From: Patulibacter sp. SYSU D01012
Lineage (GTDB): Bacteria > Actinomycetota > Thermoleophilia > Solirubrobacterales > Solirubrobacteraceae
NCBI RefSeq assembly: GCF_017916475.1
Contig: NZ_JAFMTB010000003.1
Coordinates: forward strand, 470,009 to 534,008
DNA: 64,000 nucleotides
Direction of reading: 5' to 3'
Shown here: positions 58,312 to 64,000 of the stretch, piece after piece
Layout: each line of letters begins with the position of its first letter
Position numbering within the stretch: position 1 is the stretch's first letter
Program-made: the position numbers and the translations under genes
Notes under the pieces: model-generated
Database searches by the model: none
Seen by the model: the letters and a program-made list of their open reading frames with translations, nothing else
What the model was told of the DNA's origin: nothing

Positions 58312-58626
58312 ATGGGGACTTCCGACTTCCCGCAGATCACCGACCCGGAGCGCAACCTGGCCGCGCGCCGCGCCGAGGAGCAGCGGCCGCTCGACGAGGC
58401 GGGCGAGGGCCAGTCCGAGGGCTTCGAGCTCGCGGAGCAGGAGCTCATCGAGCACGCCACGCACGGCGACCAGCACGGCACCACGCCGATCGTCTCCGAC
58501 TCGCGCGACTACGAGGCCGAGCGCGACCCGGCCGAGGACACCTACGGCGAGCCCGACGAGGCCATGCACCAGGACCTCGGCCAGGACGGCCCGCACGAGG
58601 CGACCTCCGAGGACCACCGCCCGTAG
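58312..58626 (+). CDS. small acidic hydrophilic protein
   Basis: A 104-residue, strongly acidic protein with no hydrophobic segment and few aromatic residues (D-P-E-R-N-L-A-A-R-R-A-E-E-Q-R-P-L-D-E-A-G-E-G-Q at the start, E-L-I-E-H-A-T-H-G-D-Q-H-G-T near 43). It is probably largely disordered. No family recognised. Its length, codon use and leaderless-type promoter support it as a real gene. It lies between two tRNA genes. Confidence 0.7.
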   Translation: MGTSDFPQITDPERNLAARRAEEQRPLDEAGEGQSEGFELAEQELIEHATHGDQHGTTPIVSDSRDYEAERDPAEDTYGEPDEAMHQDLGQDGPHEATSEDHRP

Positions 58627-58703
58627 GCACCGCGCGTCGGCCGCGCGTCCGCGTCCCCGTGGGGACGGAGCGGCGCGGCCGGCCACGGCCCCGGCCGCCG
58701 GTC

Positions 58704-58709
58704 TACACT
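58704..58709 (+). promoter_or_regulatory. -10 box of tRNA-Glu
   Basis: TACACT, 12 nt upstream of the tRNA 5' end, identical to the box of the nearby tRNA-Lys. Confidence 0.45.
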
Positions 58710-58721
58710 GGGGCGGCACCT

Positions 58722-58793
58722 GCCCTCATGGTGTAGCGGTTAGCACGCCAGCCTTTCACGCTGGTAGCCGGGGTTCGATTCCCCGTGGGGGTA
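58722..58793 (+). tRNA. tRNA-Glu (anticodon TTC)
   Basis: 72 nt without CCA. Acceptor GCCCTCA/TGGGGGT (two G-T pairs) with discriminator A, D-arm with GCGGTTAGC, anticodon stem-loop CCAGC-CTTTCAC-GCTGG with TTC, T-arm GGGG-TTCGATT-CCCC. CCA is not encoded. Confidence 0.95.
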
Positions 58794-58998
58794 CCTGCCG
58801 CGCGGCCTCGCCGCCGCGCCCCGACGCCCGGCCCGGCCGGGCGTCCGCCGTTCCGGCCGAAGTCCGCGTCGGCCAGGACCAGAGGGGAAGAGGAGCGCGA
58901 CGCCCGGCGCCGGCTCCGTCCCAGGGATGAGCCCGCGGCCCGCCGGTTCCCTCCCGGGCCCGATGTGCGTGGGCCCGCCCCGCGTGACGCTGGACGGC

Positions 58999-59637
58999 AT
59001 GAGCTCCGTCGCCGCGCCCGCCCCACCGCCGTCCGCCCGCCCGGGCCTGCGCACCGCGCCCCAGCGCGCGCTCCTGGCCGTCGTCGCGGGCCTGCTCGTC
59101 GGGTCGCTCACCGCGTTCGGGCAGGCCGTGATGCCGGGGATGCTGAACGCTCTGGTCAACTCGGTGGCGGCGTGGCTCGTCGCGCCGTGGCTCGTCGGGC
59201 GCACGACCGCGACCGCCCGCGGCGCGGCCGCGGCGGGCCTGGCGGTCTGCGCGCTGCAGGTCGTCGGCTACTACGTCACGAACGAGCTGCGCGGCTACTC
59301 GACGGGCAGCGCGGCGATCGTCGCGATGTGGGTCGGCTGCGCCGTCGTGGGCGGTCCGGTGCTCGCGGTCGCCGGGCGGCTCGGCCGCGTCGGGGCGCCG
59401 GCGGTGCGGGGCCTGGGCGGGGCGACGCTCGCCGCCGTCTTCCTCGCCGAGGGGGCGTGGACGTACGCCGGCGACCTGGGGTACTGGGACACCGCCGCCC
59501 TGTGGTGGGCGATCGGCGGCGGGATCGCGCTCGCGACGTTGCGCGGCGGGCGGGACTGGCGGTGGCTGCCGGCGTGCGTGCTCGTGGGCCTCGCCGGCGA
59601 GGCGCTCCTCGGCGCGGTCGTCGGCGCGCTGGCGTAG
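58999..59637 (+). CDS. DUF6518-like membrane protein
   Basis: A 212-residue protein with about seven hydrophobic segments after an Ala/Pro-rich N-terminus. V-A-G-L-L-V-G-S-L-T-A-F-G-Q near 34, L-N-A-L-V-N-S-V-A-A-W-L near 54, G-Y-Y-V-T-N near 93 and A-E-G-A-W-T-Y near 150 resemble the actinobacterial DUF6518 family of unknown function. ATG at 58999 is chosen because it removes a non-conserved 24-residue extension; no good ribosome site marks either start. Confidence 0.7.
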   Translation: MSSVAAPAPPPSARPGLRTAPQRALLAVVAGLLVGSLTAFGQAVMPGMLNALVNSVAAWLVAPWLVGRTTATARGAAAAGLAVCALQVVGYYVTNELRGYSTGSAAIVAMWVGCAVVGGPVLAVAGRLGRVGAPAVRGLGGATLAAVFLAEGAWTYAGDLGYWDTAALWWAIGGGIALATLRGGRDWRWLPACVLVGLAGEALLGAVVGALA

Positions 59638-59721
59638 CCGCAGTCGTCCGCCGCAAGCGGCCGCCGCGGGGCGCGAGCTACGGTGGATGGGCCAGTCCGT
59701 CCCCGACCGAGAGGCCCCGCC

Positions 59722-61455
59722 GTGAAGCTCGCCGACCAGTTCGTCCACACCCTCCGCCAGGCGGGGGTCGAGCGCGTCTACGGGGTGGTGGGCGACAGCC
59801 TCAACCCGATCGTCGACGCGATCCGGCGGACGGACGGGATCGAGTGGGTGCACGTCCACAACGAGGAGGCCGCCGCGTTCGCCGCCGCGGCCGAGGCGCA
59901 GGTCACCGGCCGGCTGGCCGTCTGCGCCGGCTCGTGCGGGCCGGGCAACACGCACCTGATCCAGGGCCTGTACGACGCGCAGCGCTCCGGCGCGCCCGTC
60001 CTGGCGCTCGCGTCGCACATCCCGGCGACGCAGACCGGCACCGGCTTCTTCCAGGAGACGCACCCCGAGCGCGTCTTCGGCGACTGCTCCTCGTACTGCG
60101 AGGCGATCAACCACGCCGAGCAGATGCCGCGGATCGCCCGCATCGCGATCCAGCGCGCGATCAGCGACCGCGCCGTCTCCGTCCTGATCATGTCGGGCGA
60201 CGTCGCCGACCAGGACGCCGTGCACCCCACCGGCGACGCGCCGTTCGTCGTCGAGCACGCCACGCCCGTCCCGCCGACGGCGCAGGTGCAGGCGCTCGCC
60301 GAGGCGATCAACGCGGCGCGCACCGTGACGATCTTCGCCGGCGCAGGCGCCCGTGACGCCCGGCAGGAGCTCTTCGACCTGGCGCTGACGATCAAGGCGC
60401 CGATCGGCCACTCGCTGCGCGGCAAGGAGGCCGTGCAGTGGGAGAACCCCTACGACGTCGGCATGAGCGGCCTGCTCGGCTACGGCGCCGCGTACGACGC
60501 GATGCACGAGGCCGACCTGCTGCTGCTCCTCGGCACGGACTTCCCGTACACCGACTTCCTGCCCGACACGCCGACGGCCCAGGTCGACCGCGACGCCGGC
60601 CGCATCGGCCGCCGCACCCCGGTGTCCGTCGGCGTGCACGGCGACGTCCGCGAGACGCTGCGCCTGCTGCGCCCGATGCTCGACGAGAAGACCGACCGCA
60701 CGTTCCTGGACGAGATGCTCGCCCGCCACGCCCGCACGCTCGAGAACGTCGTCGCGGCCTACACGGACGACCGCCGGCAGCGCACGCCGATCCATCCCGA
60801 GTACGTCGCGGACGTCCTCGACGACGTCGCCGCCGACGACGCGGTCTTCACCGTCGAGACGGGGATGAACACCGTCTGGGCGGCGCGGTACCTCACGCCG
60901 AACGGCCGCCGCCGCGTGATCGGCAGCTTCTGGCACGGGTCGATGGCCAACGCGCTGCCGCACGCGATCGGCGCGCAGCTCGCGCAGCCGGTGCGGCAGG
61001 TCGTCTCGATGTCGGGCGACGGCGGCCTGGCGATGCTGATGGGCGAGCTGCTGACCGTCCGTCGCCACGGGCTGCCGGTCAAGATCGTCGTCTTCAACAA
61101 CTCCTCGCTGGGGATGGTCAAGCTCGAGATGCTCGTCGAGGGCCTGCCCGAGCACGAGACCGACCACGCCCCCGTCGACTACGCCGCCATCGCGCGCGGC
61201 GTCGGCATCGAGGGCGTGCGGATCGAGCGGCCCGAGGACCTGCGCGACGGCCTGGCCCGCGCGCTCGCGACGGACGGGCCGGTGCTCGTCGACGTCGTCA
61301 CCGACCCGAACGCGCTGTCGATGCCGCCGCACGTCTCCACGCAGCAGATCCGCCAGTTCGCGATGGCCGCCGGCAAGACCGTCCTGGCCGGCGGCGTCGG
61401 GAAGATGGTCGACCTGGCGCGGGCCAACCTGCGCAACGCGCGGGCGCTGGGCTAG
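59722..61455 (+). CDS. poxB: pyruvate dehydrogenase (quinone)/pyruvate oxidase-type ThDP enzyme
   Basis: A 577-residue thiamine-diphosphate enzyme of the PoxB group, decarboxylating pyruvate to acetate with electron transfer to quinone, or acting as a pyruvate oxidase. Y-G-V-V-G-D-S-L-N near 20 and the catalytic Glu49 in H-N-E-E-A-A-A-F are PoxB-like. G-S-C-G-P-G-N-T-H is near 79, and the ThDP site S-G-D-G-G-L-A-M-L ends in F-N-N-S near 450. A C-terminal tail after V-D-V-V-T-D-P could be the membrane-binding part. GTG start with GAGAGG upstream. Confidence 0.9.
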   Translation: MKLADQFVHTLRQAGVERVYGVVGDSLNPIVDAIRRTDGIEWVHVHNEEAAAFAAAAEAQVTGRLAVCAGSCGPGNTHLIQGLYDAQRSGAPVLALASHIPATQTGTGFFQETHPERVFGDCSSYCEAINHAEQMPRIARIAIQRAISDRAVSVLIMSGDVADQDAVHPTGDAPFVVEHATPVPPTAQVQALAEAINAARTVTIFAGAGARDARQELFDLALTIKAPIGHSLRGKEAVQWENPYDVGMSGLLGYGAAYDAMHEADLLLLLGTDFPYTDFLPDTPTAQVDRDAGRIGRRTPVSVGVHGDVRETLRLLRPMLDEKTDRTFLDEMLARHARTLENVVAAYTDDRRQRTPIHPEYVADVLDDVAADDAVFTVETGMNTVWAARYLTPNGRRRVIGSFWHGSMANALPHAIGAQLAQPVRQVVSMSGDGGLAMLMGELLTVRRHGLPVKIVVFNNSSLGMVKLEMLVEGLPEHETDHAPVDYAAIARGVGIEGVRIERPEDLRDGLARALATDGPVLVDVVTDPNALSMPPHVSTQQIRQFAMAAGKTVLAGGVGKMVDLARANLRNARALG

Positions 61456-61478
61456 GCGCCGCGGCCGTCGGCGCGTGT

Positions 61479-61498
61479 GCCGGGCCGCAGGGCCCGGC
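61479..61498 (+). terminator. hairpin between convergent poxB and SDR genes
   Basis: GCCGGGCC (61479-61486) and GGCCCGGC (61491-61498), 8-bp stem, GCAG loop, 24 nt after the poxB stop. No U tract. The remaining gap to 61635 holds only short direct repeats (GCGCCGGTCCG at 61551 and 61564). Confidence 0.5.
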
Positions 61499-61635
61499 CC
61501 GCAACGCCGGACCGCCGCGCCTGCCGCCAAGCCGGGGCTGCCGCCACGCCGCGCCGGTCCGTCGCGCCGGTCCGCCGCGCGCCTGCGGCGGTGCACGGGC
61601 CGCCGCGTCGGGCCGCGCGCCCCACGCCCGGGCGG

Positions 61636-62388
61636 TCAGATCCCGCGCAGGAACCCGCCGTCGACCGGCAGCGCCGCGCCGGTGACGTACGCCGCGCGGT
61701 CGGAGCAGAGGAACGCGGCGGCCCACGCCATCTCCTCCGGTCGGCCCAGGCGGCCGGCGGGGACGACGCCGCGCGCCTGCGCCTCGGCCTTCTCGAGGGA
61801 GCCGTAGATCGCCTCCATGCGCCGGGTGGCGATGCGGCCGGTCAGCAGGGTGTTGATCGTCACGCCGTCGGCGGCGACCTCGCGCGCCAGCGTCTTGAAC
61901 GCCGCGAGCGCGCCGGAGCGCTCGGCGTTCGACAGCATCAGGTTCGCGATCGGCTCGCGGACCGACGTGGACGCGACGCCGACGACGCGGCCCCAGCCAC
62001 GCTCGCGCATCCCCGGCAGCGTGCGGCGCAGCAGCGCCATCGGGGCGCGGACCAGGTTGCGGTGCGCGGTCTCCCACTCCTCGTCGGCGAACGCGAGCGG
62101 GTCGGGGCCGGCCGGCGGCCCGCCGGTGTTGACGACGACGATGTCGATCGGGCCGACCGCGGCCTCGGCGGCGTCGACCAGGCGGTCCGCGCCGGCGACG
62201 TCGTCCGTGTCCCACTGGATGCCGGCGGCCGCGCCGACCTCCTCCGCGGCCCGCGCCGTGCGCTCGGGGTCGCGCGAGGAGAGGACGACGCGGACGCCCT
62301 CGTCGACGAGCGCCTGCGCGATCGCGCGGCCGATGCCGGCCGACGCGCCGCCGACGATCGCGGTCCTGCCCTGGATGCCGAGGTCCAT
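61636..62388 (-). CDS. SDR-family oxidoreductase lacking the usual catalytic Tyr
   Basis: A 250-residue short-chain dehydrogenase/reductase. The NAD(P) loop G-G-A-S-A-G-I-G is near 13-20, V-V-N-T-G-G near 90, V-A-S-T-S near 138 with the catalytic Ser region, and the C-terminal G-A-A-L-P-V-D-G-G-F is standard. At the Y-x-x-x-K position the sequence is S-N-A-E-R-S-G-A-L-A-A-F-K, with no Tyr. A subgroup of 3-oxoacyl-ACP-reductase-like proteins shares L-S-N-A-x-R, so the change may be inherited, not damage. It diverges from the HxlR gene, which probably regulates it. Confidence 0.85.
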   Translation of the reverse strand: MDLGIQGRTAIVGGASAGIGRAIAQALVDEGVRVVLSSRDPERTARAAEEVGAAAGIQWDTDDVAGADRLVDAAEAAVGPIDIVVVNTGGPPAGPDPLAFADEEWETAHRNLVRAPMALLRRTLPGMRERGWGRVVGVASTSVREPIANLMLSNAERSGALAAFKTLAREVAADGVTINTLLTGRIATRRMEAIYGSLEKAEAQARGVVPAGRLGRPEEMAWAAAFLCSDRAAYVTGAALPVDGGFLRGI

Positions 62389-62437
62389 GGCGTCGAGTAT
62401 CGCGCGCCGCCGTCCCCGCGAACGCCCCGTCTGGCGG

Positions 62438-62468
62438 GTTGCGTGGCGCAACGCACCGGTCGTAGGCT
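62438..62468 (+). promoter_or_regulatory. HxlR promoter with overlapping inverted repeat
   Basis: TTGCGT (62439-62444) and TAGGCT (62463-62468) are 18 nt apart; the ATG follows after exactly 6 nt. GTTGCG (62438-62443) and CGCAAC (62447-62452) form a perfect 6-bp inverted repeat covering the -35, a natural operator position for HxlR autoregulation and control of the divergent SDR gene. Confidence 0.5.
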
Positions 62469-62474
62469 GGCGGC

Positions 62475-62969
62475 ATGGCGCTCCAGCGCGACTACCCGGG
62501 GCAGGTGTGCAGCGTCGCCTCGGCGCTCGAGGTGGTGGGCGAGCGGTGGACGCTGCTGATCGTCCGCGACCTGCTGCTGGGGCTGCGGCGCTTCGACGAG
62601 CTCCAGGCGGATCTGGGGGTGGCGCGCAACGTCCTGCAGGCGCGGCTGGAGCTGCTCGTCGCGCACGGCGTCGTCGAGCGGCGCCCGTACCAGGAGCGGC
62701 CGCCGCGGCACGAGTACCGGCTGACCCCGAAGGGCGAGGACCTGGCGCCGGTCCTCCACGCGCTCATGCGCTGGGGCGACGCGCACGCGCCGCGGCCGGG
62801 CGGCCCGCCCGTCCTCGTCGAGCATCGCGGCTGCGGCGGCGCGGTCGACGCCCACTGGCGCTGCTCGCGCTGCGGGCGCGACCTCGGGCCGGGCGACGCG
62901 GAGGCCGTCCCGGGGCCGGGCGCCGGCCCCGACCATCCGGTGCGGCTCGCCGCCGCGAGCGCCGCCTGA
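62475..62969 (+). CDS. HxlR-family transcriptional regulator with a C-terminal zinc-ribbon-like tail
   Basis: A 164-residue regulator. Cys12 (G-Q-V-C-S-V-A) sits where redox-sensing HxlR/HypR/QorR proteins carry their Cys. The winged helix follows: V-V-G-E-R-W-T-L-L-I-V-R-D-L-L-L-G-L-R-R-F-D-E-L, then N-V-L-Q-A-R-L-E-L-L and Y-R-L-T-P-K-G. After about 115, an extra segment has C-G-G-A near 118 and C-S-R-C-G-R-D-L, a possible zinc ribbon. Probably leaderless. Confidence 0.88.
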   Translation: MALQRDYPGQVCSVASALEVVGERWTLLIVRDLLLGLRRFDELQADLGVARNVLQARLELLVAHGVVERRPYQERPPRHEYRLTPKGEDLAPVLHALMRWGDAHAPRPGGPPVLVEHRGCGGAVDAHWRCSRCGRDLGPGDAEAVPGPGAGPDHPVRLAAASAA

Positions 62970-63096
62970 CGCCGGCGCGGCCGGGGTGGTGCTGCCGGTC
63001 GGTCCCGTGCCCCGCGGTCCGGCAGGTCAGGCCCCGGGGGCCGACTCGCCCTCGGCTCCGTCCCCGAGTTCCCCGCGTCCCCGCCTTCGGCCCGCA

Positions 63097-63143
63097 CCAC
63101 CGGCGCGTCCCCGTCTCTGGCACGGGCCACCGGCGCGTCCCCG
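63097..63143 (+). repeat. 17-bp direct repeat, 30-bp period
   Basis: CCACCGGCGCGTCCCCG occurs at 63097-63113 and 63127-63143 in the 251-nt gap before the ketosynthase gene. Nothing else is seen there apart from a TAGCAT box at 63163-63168, which may be its -10. Confidence 0.7.
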
Positions 63144-63220
63144 GGCCGCGGCGCGGGGCGAGTAGCATCACGCAACGAACCACAGGGTCGCTGCGCGCGG
63201 CCCGCGATCCCCGGAGGACC

Positions 63221-64000
63221 ATGCCCGCTCCCGACCGCCCCACCACCCTCCGCCCGCGGGTCGTCGTCACCGGCGTCGGGGCGGTCACCGCCCTCGGCGT
63301 GGGGGCCGAGGAGCTGCACCGCCGCTGGACGGCCGGCGACGTCGGCATCGTCGACGGGGCGGGGGCGGCGACGTCGTTCGTCCCGCGTGAGCACCTGACG
63401 GTCAAGGAGGCGCGCCGCGCCGACCGCTTCACCCAGATGGCGATCGTCGCGGCCGACGAGGCGCTGGCCGCGGCGGGCTGGGGCGACGAGCACGCCGGCC
63501 TGGACCCCACGCGGATCGGCTGCGTCATCGGCACCGGCATCGGCGGCCTCGGCACGCTCGAGGCGCAGATCGACGTGCACCGCGACAAGGGGCCGCAGGG
63601 CCTGTCGCCGCTCGGCATCCCGATGCTCATGGGCAACGCCGCCACCGGGACGGTCGCGATGCGCCACGGGCTGCACGGCCCGGGCTACGCGACGCTGTCC
63701 GCCTGTGCGGCGGGGGCGAACGCCATCGGCTCGGGCGTGCGAGCGATCCAGGCGGGCGACGCCGACGCGATGCTCGTCGGCGGCTCCGAGGCGACCGTCA
63801 CGCCCTACGCGCAGGCGGCGTTCGCGCAGATGGGCGCGTCGTCGCCGTCCGGGATCTCGCGGCCGTTCGATGCGCGGCGCGACGGCTTCGTCATGGGGGA
63901 GGGCGCCGCGGTGCTCGTCCTGGAGGAGGAGACCCGCGCGCGGGCCCGCGGCGCCGCGATCCTCGGGGTCGTCGCCGGCTACGGGACGACCGTCGACGCC
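63221..64000 (+). CDS. fabF: beta-ketoacyl-ACP synthase II (FabF-type), N-terminal part
   Basis: The first 260 codons of a ketosynthase that is cut by the window end (full FabF is about 410 residues). R-V-V-V-T-G-V-G-A-V-T-A-L-G opens the thiolase fold. The nucleophile is Cys162 in L-S-A-C-A-A-G-A-N-A-I-G. G-G-S-E-A-T near 190 and R-P-F-D-A-R-R-D-G-F-V-M-G-E-G near 215 are typical of FabF. It extends the acyl chain on ACP with malonyl-ACP. A GGAGG site is 4 nt before the ATG. The catalytic His residues would lie beyond the edge. Confidence 0.93.
   Translation, partial: MPAPDRPTTLRPRVVVTGVGAVTALGVGAEELHRRWTAGDVGIVDGAGAATSFVPREHLTVKEARRADRFTQMAIVAADEALAAAGWGDEHAGLDPTRIGCVIGTGIGGLGTLEAQIDVHRDKGPQGLSPLGIPMLMGNAATGTVAMRHGLHGPGYATLSACAAGANAIGSGVRAIQAGDADAMLVGGSEATVTPYAQAAFAQMGASSPSGISRPFDARRDGFVMGEGAAVLVLEEETRARARGAAILGVVAGYGTTVDA

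Noticed and set aside
1-64000. Insertion sequences, prophage, rRNA genes or riboswitches
   Set aside because: No transposase, phage structural gene, rRNA segment or known riboswitch core was recognised anywhere in the window on either strand.

Overview
The window is a very G+C-rich bacterial chromosome segment with no plasmid, phage or insertion-sequence core. Codon use is dominated by G or C at third positions, GTG starts are very common, and genes are tightly packed with many 4-bp ATGA or GTGA overlaps. PurSQL is split into three proteins. Other marks are a Streptomyces-type xylose isomerase, a HemQ coproheme decarboxylase and a methionine aminopeptidase with a proline-rich N-terminal extension. 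Together these point to an actinobacterium, most likely of the Thermoleophilia/Solirubrobacterales type. The genus is inference.

Layout. 1-10.8 kb: a cut-off LysR-like regulator, a short GNAT-like protein, an MFS exporter, the purS-purQ-purL operon, a lysyl-oxidase-like secreted protein, a trypsin-like protease, map, purF and a GNAT acetyltransferase. 10.8-20.0 kb: a secreted protein, then a complete xylose locus. On the minus strand are xylA, an aldose 1-epimerase and a ROK regulator; on the plus strand are xylF, xylG, xylH and xylB. They diverge from one AT-richer control region at 15.2-15.39 kb. 20.0-33.1 kb: a CPBP membrane protease, a RecQ-type helicase, purN, a three-gene cassette (molybdopterin oxidoreductase, helical ferritin-like protein, TDT-type permease), a secreted alpha/beta hydrolase, a coiled-coil lipoprotein, purH and a RidA protein.

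33.1-44.5 kb: a DUF4178 protein, then a ten-gene sugar or sugar-acid catabolic operon. Its order is binding protein, RbsA-like ATPase, two permeases, GntR regulator, FGGY kinase, phosphotriesterase-like lactonase, KDPG-type aldolase, creatininase-family amidohydrolase and Gfo/Idh dehydrogenase. The substrate cannot be named from sequence, and this is one of the two best candidates for an undescribed system. 44.5-49.7 kb: a 90-bp direct repeat pair, then the second candidate. This is a seven-gene minus-strand operon joining a membrane polyamine aminopropyltransferase to DUF350, DUF4247, DUF2617, DUF4178 and two unassigned proteins.

49.8-64.0 kb: a DEAH helicase, an unassigned 431-residue protein, a possible 26-residue peptide, hemQ, a subtilase lacking its usual His, a secreted protein of atypical base composition lying beside tRNA-Lys, a small acidic protein, tRNA-Glu, a DUF6518-like membrane protein, a PoxB-type ThDP enzyme, an SDR/HxlR divergent pair, and the start of a fabF-type ketosynthase cut by the window end.

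Four separate de novo purine transcription units (purSQL, purF, purN, purH) are spread through the first half. Two regulatory themes recur. Many start codons lie only 6-8 nt after a TANNNT box, as expected for leaderless mRNAs. Convergent gene ends are often separated by long G+C hairpins without a U tract.
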